DNA from: Chitinophaga arvensicola
GTDB taxonomy: Bacteria > Bacteroidota > Bacteroidia > Chitinophagales > Chitinophagaceae
Length of the DNA: 64,000 nucleotides
NCBI RefSeq assembly: GCF_900110835.1
Contig: NZ_FOJG01000001.1
Span: 2,821,499-2,885,498, forward strand
Reading direction: 5' to 3'
This document shows positions 27,021-36,700 of the stretch, in pieces. A program made the translations under genes and the position numbers. Under the pieces are notes generated by a model. The model did not search any database. It worked only from the letters and a program-made list of their open reading frames with translations, and was not told the DNA's origin. Within the stretch, counting starts at the first letter, position 1, and every line of letters starts with the position of its first letter.

Positions 27021-27197
27021 TTTATACGCCTTGTATTAAAAGGGAATCCGGTGTGATACCGGAGCTATCCCCGTAGCTGTAATCCTGCATACCTGCTGCC
27101 ACAGGTATTGTCTTTCCGGAGTGAATACTCCCCGCCACTGTTCTGGTTTTCAGAACGGGAAGGCATCCGGAAAAGCAGGAAGCCAGAAGACCTGCCA
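27021..27197 (+). ncRNA. Cobalamin (B12) riboswitch 3, without an obvious downstream gene
   Basis: The conserved series is intact: AAAAGGGAATCCGGTGTGA, CCCCGTAGCTGTAA, CGCCACTG, GGGAAGGCATCCGG and AGGAAGCCAGAAGACCTGCC. It has its own promoter upstream, yet the plus-strand transcript meets a terminator at about 27423 without passing a recognisable gene; the next gene is antisense. A 62-codon frame (ATG 27198 to stop 27386) begins right at the aptamer end but resembles nothing I know. It is either a B12-controlled small RNA or peptide, or a relic of a lost gene. Confidence 0.92.
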
Positions 27198-27390
27198 ATG
27201 GCTTTTAATCGTCAGTGCTTTCGGGTGAAAGGCCGGCGTGTTGTGAATACCTTTTTTCGTTACTTATCCTTGGTTGTCATTGAACAGCCAGGCTATTCCA
27301 CTGCGGTGGCGTGGTACATGACAGGTTGCTTTTCGCGGAAAGTGATCTTTTTTTATTTGCTTATGCAACCAGTATTCTATCAATAAACCC

Positions 27391-27431
27391 AGGTGCCGGC
27401 GGACTTAAATGTCGTCGGCATCTTTATTTGT
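27391..27431 (+). terminator. Terminator of the riboswitch 3 transcript
   Basis: AGGTGCCGGCGG (27391-27402) pairs with TCGTCGGCATCT (27412-27423) with three G-U pairs, followed by the T-rich TTATTTGTTTT. It overlaps the end of the antisense NTF2-like gene. Confidence 0.6.
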
Positions 27432-27885
27432 TTTCTATACAGTTTTCTTTACGGCGGGTATCGAGGATATGCAGGATTTTCCAGCTATTGGAAAGCTTTA
27501 CCAGCAGGAAGGCATCTACGCCGCAATGGGAAAACTGGCCTTTGAAAAAGAAGCGGTACGGTGTCCAGATGGAAGCCATATTGCCATCGATCAGCACATT
27601 GTCAAACACAATGCGTTCATCGGCCGCATTGGCGGGCAGGTTTCCCACTACTGAGGCAAATTCCGGAATCGGCGTATCCTTAACGACGGTGTTGCCGGCT
27701 TTATCTTCCGTAACAGATTTCAGGGAAGCTCCTGGTGCAAAGCAGGCCACTATACCGGCGCTGTCGCTGTTGCGCATGGCAGTGAATAACTGATTAACAA
27801 TGGCTTTTGCCGATGTTTCCGGCGTTTGTGCACAGGCGTTAGCACAGCCAAAAAGGAGGAGGGTGGACAAGAATAAGGGGCGCAT
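27424..27885 (-). CDS. NTF2-like / SnoaL-like secreted protein
   Basis: This 153-residue protein has a signal peptide (cleavage near ACAQ at residue 20, or lipidation at Cys14 in LFGC). The cone-shaped NTF2 fold is suggested by AKAIVNQLFTAMRNSDSAGIVACFAPGASL and the closing ...FHVDAFLLVKLSNSWKILHI pattern (here GVDAFLLVKLSNSWKILHI). Members bind small molecules or have no known activity. Nothing else in the context points to a function. Confidence 0.8.
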   Translation of the reverse strand: MRPLFLSTLLLFGCANACAQTPETSAKAIVNQLFTAMRNSDSAGIVACFAPGASLKSVTEDKAGNTVVKDTPIPEFASVVGNLPANAADERIVFDNVLIDGNMASIWTPYRFFFKGQFSHCGVDAFLLVKLSNSWKILHILDTRRKENCIENK

Positions 27886-27963
27886 TTTTTAATTACAATA
27901 TAATGTTTTTGCATGAGCCGCCATAGGGTAATACAGGGGCGTTTGCCCCTGTATACAACTGTT

Positions 27964-29502
27964 TTAATGGTCCATTACAATAACATTGGCCGCCTTTTTC
28001 TTATTGCGGGATGCCATCAGCAGTAATGGCAATGCGCCAAGAAATATCAATCCTACCAGCAGAAACGCATCACTGAAGCTGAGCAGGGTGGTTTGCTTTA
28101 TGACGGAGTTATCGAGCAGTTTGAGAGCCTCGCGATGGGCATCCGTTACCGTAGCGCCTTTGCTGGCGAAAAAATGGGTGTATCCGCTGAGGCGGTTGGC
28201 TACTGCTGGGTTGTCGGTATGCAGGTTACTGACGAGGTCGTAGCGGTGTTGTGCATTGCGGTTGGCGAGGTAAGTGTTTACCATGGCGATGCCAAAGGAA
28301 CCGCCCAGTTGCCGCATCATGTTGTTCAGGGCGGCGCCCTGCGCGATGTCGGCCGGTGCGAGGGAAGATACCGCCAGGGTGGTAAGGGGTACGGTGACGA
28401 GCGCAAGCCCGACACCCCGCCATACCAGTGCCGTGGTGACTGCCGAAGCGCTGGCGTCCTGGTTTAATGAGGACATCTGCCAGCTGAATAGAATGAATAA
28501 TCCCATACCCGATATGATCAGGAACACGGGCGAAACGCCGCGTTGCAGTAACCTCGCGGAGATGATCAGTCCGCCGATAGCCAGACAGGCGCCGGGCAGC
28601 AGCAGCATGCCGGTTTGCAGGGGCGTAAAATTCAGCAGCCGTTGTGCAAACACCGGTGTCAGGAAAACAGAACTGAAAATGCCCATGCCTGATACAAAGG
28701 TGAGTACCGCTGCAATGCTGAGGTTCCTGCTTTTCAGCACCCGGAGGTTTACGACGGGTTCCTTGATCCGCAGTTCCCACCATACAAACAACGCAATACT
28801 AAAGGCGGCGATGACCGATAACCAGGTGATGTAGGGAGCTTCAAACCAGTCGTCTGTTTCACCTCTTTCCAGCACAGTTTGCAGGGCGCTTACTCCTACG
28901 GCGAGGAACAGGATACCGTTCCAGTCGATCCGTTTGGACGTGGGGGTGGTAGCAGGTTCTTTCAGCAGGATGTAACAAACGCTGGCCACGATGATACCGA
29001 TAGGTACGTTAATGTAAAAGATCCAGGGCCAGGAATAGAATTCAGTGATGTAACCGCCCAGGGTGGGGCCGATAGTGGGACCAATAAACACGCCTACCCC
29101 AAACAGTGCGCTGGCTACGTTTTGTTTTTCTTTGGGAAACTGTTCAAAGATAATTACCTGTGAAACCGATAGGAGGGCGCCACCTCCGATGCCTTGCAGG
29201 AAGCGGAACACCACGAGCATCCAGATGTTGGTGGCTTGTCCGCACATCAGGGAAAAGAAGGTGAAGGCGATGATGGAGCCGATATAATAATTACGTCGTC
29301 CCAGTTTTGCCGCCAGAAATCCTGTGATGGGGATAATGATCACGTTGGCAATGGCGTAGGCAGTAATGACCCAGGAGGTATCTTCCAGTGTGGCGCCCAG
29401 GTTACCACTCATATGCGAGAGGGCTACATTTACGATAGAAGTATCTATCAATTCCATGATGGCTGCTGTAATTACCACCAGGATCAGTACTGTCCGTTTC
29501 AT
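27964..29502 (-). CDS. DHA2-family drug:H+ antiporter (EmrB/QacA-like MFS)
   Basis: The 512-residue inner-membrane protein has about 14 helices. It shows DTSIVNVAL near residue 20 (motif D1), FLAAKLGRRNYYIGS (motif A) and GVFIGPTIGPTLGGYI (motif C, antiporter signature). DHA2 members export drugs or toxic organics with proton exchange. No EmrA-like or TolC-like partner gene is adjacent. A TetR-type palindrome lies 11 bp upstream of the start, the same as before the dehydrogenase and the regulator. Confidence 0.95.
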   Translation of the reverse strand: MKRTVLILVVITAAIMELIDTSIVNVALSHMSGNLGATLEDTSWVITAYAIANVIIIPITGFLAAKLGRRNYYIGSIIAFTFFSLMCGQATNIWMLVVFRFLQGIGGGALLSVSQVIIFEQFPKEKQNVASALFGVGVFIGPTIGPTLGGYITEFYSWPWIFYINVPIGIIVASVCYILLKEPATTPTSKRIDWNGILFLAVGVSALQTVLERGETDDWFEAPYITWLSVIAAFSIALFVWWELRIKEPVVNLRVLKSRNLSIAAVLTFVSGMGIFSSVFLTPVFAQRLLNFTPLQTGMLLLPGACLAIGGLIISARLLQRGVSPVFLIISGMGLFILFSWQMSSLNQDASASAVTTALVWRGVGLALVTVPLTTLAVSSLAPADIAQGAALNNMMRQLGGSFGIAMVNTYLANRNAQHRYDLVSNLHTDNPAVANRLSGYTHFFASKGATVTDAHREALKLLDNSVIKQTTLLSFSDAFLLVGLIFLGALPLLLMASRNKKKAANVIVMDH

Positions 29503-29513
29503 TGCTGTTAATT

Positions 29514-29533
29514 AATATACCGGATGGTATATT
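29514..29533. promoter_or_regulatory. TetR-type operator upstream of the DHA2 exporter
   Basis: AATATACC-GGAT-GGTATATT, a perfect 8-bp-arm inverted repeat with a 4-bp spacer, ending 11 bp before the exporter start codon. The TATACC-N4-GGTATA core recurs at 30306-30321 and 30956-30971. Confidence 0.8.
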
Positions 29534-29555
29534 TATGGAGACATTTTTTTGCTGC

Positions 29556-30290
29556 TTATTTTCCTGCATTCATGGTTGCGAGTGCCGCTGCGGGGGAAGT
29601 GAGCATCAGTTGATAGATTTGTTCGGTGTTGCCTACGTGTATTTCGTACTCGTTTTTTTCCAGTGCAGCGATGAATTCCGTGGCTACCTGTGCAGGAGGG
29701 ATACCATTGGCTCCGCCAATTTCTTCGGAGAAATCTGTATTTACCAAAGGCGGCATCAGTTCAAAGATATGCAGCTGCGGGAAGGTGATGCGGAGTGCCT
29801 GGGTATAAGACCGGAGTGCGGCTTTGGTGGCGGAGTAGGTAGGTATATGCAAGCCGGGAACAAAGGCCACGATGGAAGTTACATTTACGATGGCGCTTTC
29901 CGTTTGTTGCTGCAGTAATGGCAGTAACTTTTCTGTGAGGCGGATCACAGCAAAGAAATTAGTATCCATTTCTTCTACTGCTTTGGCGGCAGCGTTGGCG
30001 GCGTCGGACAGTTTGTAGGCAAAAGCGCGGCCGGCGTTGTTAATCACCATATTCAGGGAAGGATAATCCTTTTGCAGGATGGACACCAGTTCGCAAACTG
30101 CTTTGTCGCTGGTTACGTCGCTCACAATGCCTTTTACGCCGGGTAATGCCTGGGTCGCTTTTTCCAGTCTGGCGGCGTCTCTGCCGGTAATAATCACCTG
30201 GTTGCCAAGTTCGGATAAATGTCTGGCCAGTTCAAGTCCGATGCCAGCGCTACCACCGGTAATTAACACGGTGTTTCCGGATGTTTTCAT
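29556..30290 (-). CDS. Short-chain dehydrogenase/reductase
   Basis: The 244-residue classical SDR has the cofactor motif TGGSAGIG (residues 11-18), NNAG, a catalytic Ser region (NVTSIVAF) and the YSATK motif (YxxxK, near residue 153). The pattern (GLELARHLSELGNQVIITGRD) resembles DltE-type SDRs of unknown substrate. It is encoded 53 bp upstream of the exporter start, with an exporter operator in between and another operator before its own start, so both genes seem under the TetR regulator. Confidence 0.92.
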   Translation of the reverse strand: MKTSGNTVLITGGSAGIGLELARHLSELGNQVIITGRDAARLEKATQALPGVKGIVSDVTSDKAVCELVSILQKDYPSLNMVINNAGRAFAYKLSDAANAAAKAVEEMDTNFFAVIRLTEKLLPLLQQQTESAIVNVTSIVAFVPGLHIPTYSATKAALRSYTQALRITFPQLHIFELMPPLVNTDFSEEIGGANGIPPAQVATEFIAALEKNEYEIHVGNTEQIYQLMLTSPAAALATMNAGK

Positions 30291-30305
30291 GTCTGTTTGT
30301 TTTAT

Positions 30306-30321
30306 TATACCGTTCGGTATA
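30306..30321. promoter_or_regulatory. TetR-type operator upstream of the SDR gene
   Basis: TATACC-GTTC-GGTATA, a perfect inverted repeat with 4-bp spacer, 15 bp before the SDR start codon; same arms as the other two sites. Confidence 0.8.
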
Positions 30322-30342
30322 TTTATAGTGAAAAAAATGCGT

Positions 30343-30927
30343 TTATAGTCCGTTCACCATTTTTTCAACAGATTGCATAATGGTGTTGCGGTAATTCATT
30401 TTGCCGGTCAGTTTGGCGATCATGATACAGCCTTCAATAGTGGCGATCATGGTAAGGGCCGTTTGTTCGGCATTTACGTCTTCGCTGAATTCCCCGTTGT
30501 CTTTTCCTTTTTCGATCAGGTCCATGATCACTCCTTTCCAGGAAAGAATGGCGTCTGTTGCTTTTTGTTTCAGTAAAGGATGGGTATCGTCTGCTTCGGT
30601 GGCGGTGTTGAGAATGGGGCAGCCTCCTATGGGAAACGGATGTTTCAGGAAGTTCTCATATACATGCACATACACCAGCAGTTTGTCGCGGTAAGTTTTT
30701 TGTTTATCTAATTCCTGCCGGATAATGGTGGTTACCTTTTTCAGGTTGTAGTCAAAACAGGCCAGGGCCACTTCGTCCTTATTGGCGAAATTGCCGTAAA
30801 TACTGCCTTTGGTAAGCCCGGTGGCATTGGTCATGTCCGTTAAAGAAGTGCCGGTATAGCCCTTTTCATTAAAAACAGGGGCCGTCATCTCCACAATAAA
30901 CTGTTTTGTTTTCTCCGCCTTGTTCAT
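30343..30927 (-). CDS. TetR/AcrR-family transcriptional repressor
   Basis: The preferred start at 30927 gives 194 residues beginning MNKAEKTKQFIVEM; the longer frame to 30963 would run through the operator. The N-terminal helix-turn-helix is GYTGTSLTDMTNATGLTKGSIYGNFANKDE (about residues 24-53). The C-terminal ligand domain contains HPFPIGGCPILNTATE, a pattern common in TetR proteins of this type. It should repress itself, the SDR and the exporter through the shared palindrome; the inducer is unknown. Confidence 0.94.
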   Translation of the reverse strand: MNKAEKTKQFIVEMTAPVFNEKGYTGTSLTDMTNATGLTKGSIYGNFANKDEVALACFDYNLKKVTTIIRQELDKQKTYRDKLLVYVHVYENFLKHPFPIGGCPILNTATEADDTHPLLKQKATDAILSWKGVIMDLIEKGKDNGEFSEDVNAEQTALTMIATIEGCIMIAKLTGKMNYRNTIMQSVEKMVNGL

Positions 30928-30955
30928 ATCCCACGTTCTTTTGACGATACAAAAA

Positions 30956-30971
30956 TATACCATTTGGTATA
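30956..30971. promoter_or_regulatory. TetR-type operator at its own promoter
   Basis: TATACC-ATTT-GGTATA, 28 bp upstream of the regulator start. On the minus strand a TATTTTTG element (TAnnTTTG form) overlaps the GGTATA arm, so binding would block the promoter: direct autorepression. Confidence 0.8.
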
Positions 30972-31185
30972 AAATGAAAAATATATTTTCGGGAGAAGGG
31001 AAGAAGCGGGGTTAAAGGAAGGGAAATCCTTTGCCATGGCTGCTTTGGGTGGAGAAGACGCCCTGGATTTACAGATGGGTGATTTGTATTGCCAGGATGA
31101 GCGTATGGGGCGGTCCCCTTCTTATAAGAGCAGAGCAACCTGATACCTGCTCCCTGTGGGCAAACACATTTCATCATTATAAAAT

Positions 31186-31923
31186 TCAACCAGGTTTCAC
31201 TGCACTCACCAGCAGAAAGATAGGCCGCCGGGTTTCATCTTTCATTTCAGGATACGCCGCTATTACGTCCGGAGCCGGTTGTGGTTCTGATATGGCTGTT
31301 ATCCGGAAACCGGCACCGATCAGGGCATTCAGCAACGTAGCCAGCGTCCGGTGATACTTGACCACGTCTGTATCGAGAAAGCGGGTATTCCGTAATCCTT
31401 CCTGCTGATACTGATCCACAGGCCAGTGCAGGCGATGCCCGTTAGCATCGTGGTACCAGTCCTGCGCCGCAATAGCTGTAAATACCGGATGCTCTACAGA
31501 AAGCACAAAAGTGCCACCGGGCGTTAAGCAATCAAATACTTTCCGGCAAACCGTTTCATAGGCCGCTACATAATGGAGGGCGAGTGAACTGATCACCACA
31601 TCAAAAGTTCCTTCCGCAAAATCAATGTCTTCTACCGGCAGTTGAAGATATTCAATGGCGGGGTCCTGTGTGGTTTGCCGGGCGCGTTCCAGCATCCTGG
31701 CGGAAATATCCACGCCTGTTACCTGCCGGGCGCCCTGCTCCCGCGCATAGCGGCAATGCCAGCCAAAGCCACAGCCGAGATCCAGCAAACGCTTATCCTT
31801 TAATGCGGGAATCATGGTGCGGAGTAGGTGCCATTCGCCGGCAGCGTTCAGACCATCTACCGAACGCGGCATCTGGCTGTATTTTTCAAAAAAGGATGGA
31901 TCGTCGTATTTGTTCTGCTTCAT
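31186..31923 (-). CDS. Class I SAM-dependent methyltransferase
   Basis: The 245-residue cytoplasmic protein has motif I LLDLGCGFGWHCRYAREQGA (about residues 40-59), the acidic strand end VTGVDIS, motif II FDVVISSLALHYV, and TPGGTFVLSVEHPVF as motif III. This is the UbiE/BioC-like small-molecule methyltransferase shape; the substrate is not predictable. The 214 bp between its stop codon and the TetR operator contain only a weak hairpin (GAGCAG/CTGCTC, 31128-31152). Confidence 0.9.
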   Translation of the reverse strand: MKQNKYDDPSFFEKYSQMPRSVDGLNAAGEWHLLRTMIPALKDKRLLDLGCGFGWHCRYAREQGARQVTGVDISARMLERARQTTQDPAIEYLQLPVEDIDFAEGTFDVVISSLALHYVAAYETVCRKVFDCLTPGGTFVLSVEHPVFTAIAAQDWYHDANGHRLHWPVDQYQQEGLRNTRFLDTDVVKYHRTLATLLNALIGAGFRITAISEPQPAPDVIAAYPEMKDETRRPIFLLVSAVKPG

Positions 31924-32041
31924 AACAAAGCGAATGTAAGAAGATTGCCGTATCTGGCGGGAAATGGGTGATACATAAAAATAATGTAAAAAGTTAGCAG
32001 AGCTGCTTATATTGTGTTGACCAGAATTTTTATAAATCGCT

Positions 32042-32614
32042 ATGGAGGATTTGTTGCGTCGTATCCAATACGAAGGTGACCAGGCGGCTTTCAGGGAGTT
32101 CTATTTATCCCAGGCCCCGCAACTGCTCAACTTTGCGTTTGTATACATAAAAAGCAAATTTATTGCGGAAGAGGTAGTGAACGATGTATTTATGAACCTG
32201 TGGCGCTCGCGTCAGCGGATTCATGAAATAGCGAATCTCCGCGTTTACCTGTATGTGGGCGTACGCAATGGCATCTCCAGTTATTTCAGCCGGAATAAAG
32301 ACTGGCAGCATGTGGATATCGATACGGTGTCGGAAGCATCGCTGGATTTTACCGCAGATCCGGAACAGCAACTGATTACAGCAGAACTACGCCAGCGCAT
32401 TGAAGGCGCCGTTGCCGCACTTCCTCCCAAATGCCGCATTATTTTCAAAATGGTAAAAGAAGATGGACTGAAATACCGGGAAGTAGCAGAAATTCTGAAC
32501 CTCTCCGTCAAAACAGTCGAAAACCAGCTCACTATTGCCATCCGCAAGATCAGTGCTGAAATATTCCTTTGTACCGGAGATCCACGGAAAACAGGTTATT
32601 TATCCAAATTATAA
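32042..32614 (+). CDS. ECF RNA polymerase sigma-70 factor
   Basis: The 190-residue factor has region 2 (FIAEEVVNDVFMNLWRSRQRI, about residues 40-60) and region 4 (LPPKCRIIFKMVKEDGLKYREVAEILNLSVKTVENQL, about 124-160), the usual form of FecI-like sigmas that control SusCD loci. It is followed 55 bp later by its FecR partner and the triple SusCD locus. Confidence 0.96.
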   Translation: MEDLLRRIQYEGDQAAFREFYLSQAPQLLNFAFVYIKSKFIAEEVVNDVFMNLWRSRQRIHEIANLRVYLYVGVRNGISSYFSRNKDWQHVDIDTVSEASLDFTADPEQQLITAELRQRIEGAVAALPPKCRIIFKMVKEDGLKYREVAEILNLSVKTVENQLTIAIRKISAEIFLCTGDPRKTGYLSKL

Positions 32615-32617
32615 ACA

Positions 32618-32635
32618 CTTTTTGGGGGTTTTTGA
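32618..32635 (+). promoter_or_regulatory. Shared 18-bp motif upstream of FecR (candidate ECF-sigma promoter)
   Basis: CTTTTTGGGGGTTTTTGA, followed 10 bp later by TGTCC. The same motif with one change occurs at 38472-38489 before the second SusC gene, also followed by a TGTC. Nothing else in the window matches this well, so it is likely recognised by the sigma factor encoded just upstream. Which part would be the -35 element is not known. Confidence 0.55.
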
Positions 32636-32669
32636 CAAAAAGTGTGTCCTTGTTACAGTATTTACATTA

Positions 32670-33737
32670 ATGGAAGAACGAATCGATTTATTATTAGCCA
32701 GGAAATTATCAGGGGAAGCGACGGAAGCCGAATTGCAGGAGCTGCAACAATGGCTCAAAGCGCATCCTGAAACCGGTTTTGTGATGGAGGTGGTTAATAC
32801 AACTCAATCTCTCTCCCCTAACAACAACCAGGAATGGGCCGCAGATAGCTGGGCCTCCCTGGAGGCGGCGATGAATGCACCGGAAGCAGCAGCCGATCCC
32901 GAGCAAACGGCCGAAATACCGGTGACCGGAAGAAAAATACGCCGTTTCCCGCAATGGGCAATGGCCGCCGCTGTGCTGGCCGTTATCGCCATCGCCGCAG
33001 CGTTCCTGTTCAAACCCCACCCTTCAAAAGATAGTATCAAAGGAACGGAGAACAATACCATTGCCACCCGCAAAGGCGCGCGGTCCAGTGTACAACTGCC
33101 GGATGGTACCACCGTATGGCTCAATAGCAGCAGCCGGCTGACCTATGGCGATGGCTTCGCCCACGGCGCCCGGGAAGTGTTTCTCCAGGGAGAAGCATAT
33201 TTTAAAGTAGCCGGCAATGAACAACACCCCTTTATCGTACATGCCGGTAATATACAGGTACGCGTATTGGGTACCACCTTTAACGTAAAGGCCTATACGG
33301 GCGATGATAAACAGGAAGTGGTACTGCTGGCCGGAAAAGTAGCCGTTTCTACCGACAGGCAGCCCCGGGAACTTATCCTCGCACCCGGACAAAAGATACA
33401 GGCCTGGTCTGCCAGCGCCCCCGACAGTCTGCAGCAGCAACCTCTTGTTGTGACTACTCTTCAACTGGAAAAAGGAACAGATTCCTGCGATGAAACTGCC
33501 TGGATCAACAATCAACTGGTTTTTAAGAACCGTACTTTCCTGTCTCTCACAAAGGATATGGAAAGATGGTACAACGTAAATATTCATATCCAGGACGCCT
33601 CTCTCGAAAACGAGCTGTTTAATGGCGTCTTTCAGAAAGAGAATGTAACAGAGGCCCTGAAAGCCCTGCAGATTGCAACACCTTTTACTTTTTATCAATC
33701 AGGATCAGAAATCTATATTAAGAAGGCTGGAAGTTAA
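32670..33737 (+). CDS. FecR-family anti-sigma factor
   Basis: From ATG 32670 the protein has 355 residues (MEERIDLLLARKLSGEATEAE, the usual FecR opening); the longer frame would run back into the sigma gene and the shared motif. A transmembrane helix (QWAMAAAVLAVIAIAAAFLF, about residues 88-107) is followed by the periplasmic FecR domain (ARSSVQLPDGTTVWLNSSS) and a DUF4974 domain (INNQLVFKNRTFLSLTKDME). It would connect the STN-bearing SusC downstream to the sigma factor. Confidence 0.95.
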   Translation: MEERIDLLLARKLSGEATEAELQELQQWLKAHPETGFVMEVVNTTQSLSPNNNQEWAADSWASLEAAMNAPEAAADPEQTAEIPVTGRKIRRFPQWAMAAAVLAVIAIAAAFLFKPHPSKDSIKGTENNTIATRKGARSSVQLPDGTTVWLNSSSRLTYGDGFAHGAREVFLQGEAYFKVAGNEQHPFIVHAGNIQVRVLGTTFNVKAYTGDDKQEVVLLAGKVAVSTDRQPRELILAPGQKIQAWSASAPDSLQQQPLVVTTLQLEKGTDSCDETAWINNQLVFKNRTFLSLTKDMERWYNVNIHIQDASLENELFNGVFQKENVTEALKALQIATPFTFYQSGSEIYIKKAGS

Positions 33738-33757
33738 ATGTCCCGACCGCGTCCGAT

Positions 33758-36700
33758 ATGAAGTCGCTTTTAGTGATCTGTACGCTTATCGCTTTGCTGG
33801 TAACCAATTATGCCACAGCACAGCAAAAGTTCACCTTTTCCTACCGGAATATCAGCATGGAAAAAATGCTGGCGCACATGGAGGAAAAGAGTGGATACAG
33901 ATTTCTATACAATCCAAGGCTCATTTCCCCCGCGCCCGTCAGCCTCAAAGTACGTAACGCCACCCTGTCGAAGGCCCTCGATAAACTGCTCGGTGATTCA
34001 CTGACTTACCGCTTTCTCGACAACAAACTGGTGGTCATCTCCCGGAAAACACACACAACAGCAAAAGATACCACTACCGCTACCACACAGGAACAGGTAC
34101 ACGACCTCCACGAAGTAATGGTAACAGCATTGGGTATACGAAAAGAAGCCCGTTCCCTGGGATACGCCTTGCAGGAGCTGAAAATAGAAGGCTCTGTGAT
34201 GGTGAAATCCCGCGAAGCAAATGCCTATAGCTCGCTTTTTGGAAAAGTAGCCGGTCTTACTGTCAGCAATTCCCGTTACCTCTACAATGACCCGCAACTG
34301 TATCTCCGTGGTAAGCAGCCGCTCATCGTGGTCGATGGAGTGCCGGTGAACTCTGATTCCTGGGATCTCAATATAGAAGATGTGGCGTCTATAGTTGTGC
34401 TTAAAAGTGCTGCTGCGGCGGCACTGTACGGGCAGGAGGGCGCACGCGGCGCGATCCAGGTGATCAGTAAACGCGGCACCAGCAGCAAAAAAGGTTTCGA
34501 AGTATCCGTGAACAGTACCACCGAACTGCAAAGTGGCGCTGTGGCTATTCCGCATGCACAGCATAGCTACGGCCCGGGCGACTATTTTAAATACGCCTTC
34601 GTAGATGGTAAAGGCGGCGGTACCTACGATTATGATTATAACCTCTGGGGGCCACGGCTGGAAGGCCAGCTGATCACACAATGGGACAGTCCGAAAGATG
34701 CCGCAGGCAACCTGGTACCGCTTCCCTGGGTCGCTAAAAATAATCACAACCTGGAAGATTTTTTGCGTACCGGTATCCTGGCTACAAATAATATAGCCGT
34801 TGCCGGTAGAAACGAACAGGGCGATTTCCGGCTCAGTTTTACCCAGATGAATCAACGCGGTAGTATTCCCAATACCAGGCTGGGTATCACCACCTTCATG
34901 ATGTCCGGGGGCTACAAGCTCGGCAAAAAAGTACGGGTAGACGCACAGCTGGCCTACAACAAACAATACGCCCCCAACTATCCGCAGATTTCCTATGGGC
35001 CGGAAAGTCCGATCTACGAATTGCTTATCTGGGGCGGCAGCAACTTTGATATCAAAGATCCCCGTCTGAAAAATTACTGGTATCCCGGCAAAGAAGGGCT
35101 GCAACAGCAATGGGTGGAATATACCCGCTACAACAACCCCTGGTTCAATGCCTATGAATATCAGAAAGCTTTTTACAAGGATGTATTTACGGGTTACGCA
35201 TCTATGGCTTATCAGTTCAACGATCAGCTGGATATGCAGCTAAAAACAGCCTTTAACGGATACTTTACGAATCAGCATACCAACTACCCCGTATCCGGTT
35301 TGTACTATGGCGCCGATTTCAACAAGGTAGGCGCCTATGCAGAAACCGCCAACCGCTATAACCAGATCAATAATTCCCTGTTGCTCAACTATCATCGCTC
35401 ACTGCTACCGGAGGTGAGCATGAAAGCCACTACAGGAGTGAATGTACAAACCATCCACTACCAGAACAGCAGCGCACATACGGCCGGTGGCCTCGTTATT
35501 CCGGGTATCTATACGTTGCAGAATTCCGTGAAGCCGATAGATAACGCGCAGGACTATACGGCCGCCAGGCAGATGCTCAGTGCTTTTTTTATGACCGACT
35601 TCAGCTATAAAAATTTTCTGTTCCTCGATCTGTCGGGCAGGGTAGATAAGAACTCCAGCATGCCGGCCAATCATGATACTTACTTTTATCCGCAGGCAAG
35701 TGTAAGTGTGGTGCTGTCTGATATATTGAAGCTGCCTTCACCGGTTTCTTTCCTGAAGCTGTCGGCTTCTGTGGCAAATGTAGGAGAAGGACTGACCACC
35801 TCCATCGCTCAGAATTACTCACTGGAACAGACCTACGATAAAGGCACTACCTGGCAGGGTTTTCCCTCTGTGAACTACGCCACAGATAATATTCTCTACA
35901 GCAAAGATATCCGTCCCGAATTCCATACTGCCTACGAAGCTGGTCTTGAAATACGTTTGCTGCAAAATCGCCTTGGACTTAAAACACAGGCCTACCGCAG
36001 TGTAGATGGTCCGCAGATCTTTAATTTATCGATCTCCAACACCTCCGGTTATAACTACCGTAAAGTAAACGGACTTGTTACCGAAAGACGGGGACTGGAA
36101 CTAACGCTGGAGGCTACACCGTTACAACGTCCGCAACTTCGTTGGGATATGGCCATGAACTGGAGCAGTAATATCAGTTATCTCCGGAAAGTATATGATA
36201 CGCTGGCGAATTATATGCGTGTGAAAGTGGGGGAGCGGATGGATCAGTTGTACATTAACCCGTTTGAACGCAATCCTGCCACCGGTGCGATCCTGTATCA
36301 CAGCGATGGTACACCCATTATCAATGAACAGGTGTATAAATTTTACGGCTATACGAATCCCGACTGGATCGTGGGCACTACACAAACAATTACCTGGAAA
36401 CAGCTATCACTGACCCTTGAGTTTGACGGCAGTTTTGGAGGTAAGATATTTAACCTGCTCAATTACAAAATGTGGCAGTCGGGCGCCAACCCGCAATCTG
36501 ATAATATTTACCGTTACCAGGACTGGCTGCACCGCAATGATCCGGGCTATAAAGGTACACGTATAGGCGTGGGCGATATTGTTACCAGCGGAGAAGTAAA
36601 GTATGACGCGCACGGAAATGTTGTATCAGACACCCGCAAATTTGCGCCCAACACCACGCCGGTACTGGAGCAGAACTGGGCCAACAGCTATGAAACCGCA

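Noticed and set aside
27108..27386. 92-codon frame overlapping cobalamin riboswitch 3
   Set aside because: Its first 30 codons are aptamer sequence. Only the part from ATG 27198 could be a real peptide, and nothing supports its translation; it is discussed as a finding and not called as a gene.
33998..35110. 370-codon open frame antisense to the first SusC gene of the triple locus
   Set aside because: It lies entirely within a clear SusC gene, has no recognisable domain and shows the composition expected for an antisense shadow of a high-GC-third-position gene.
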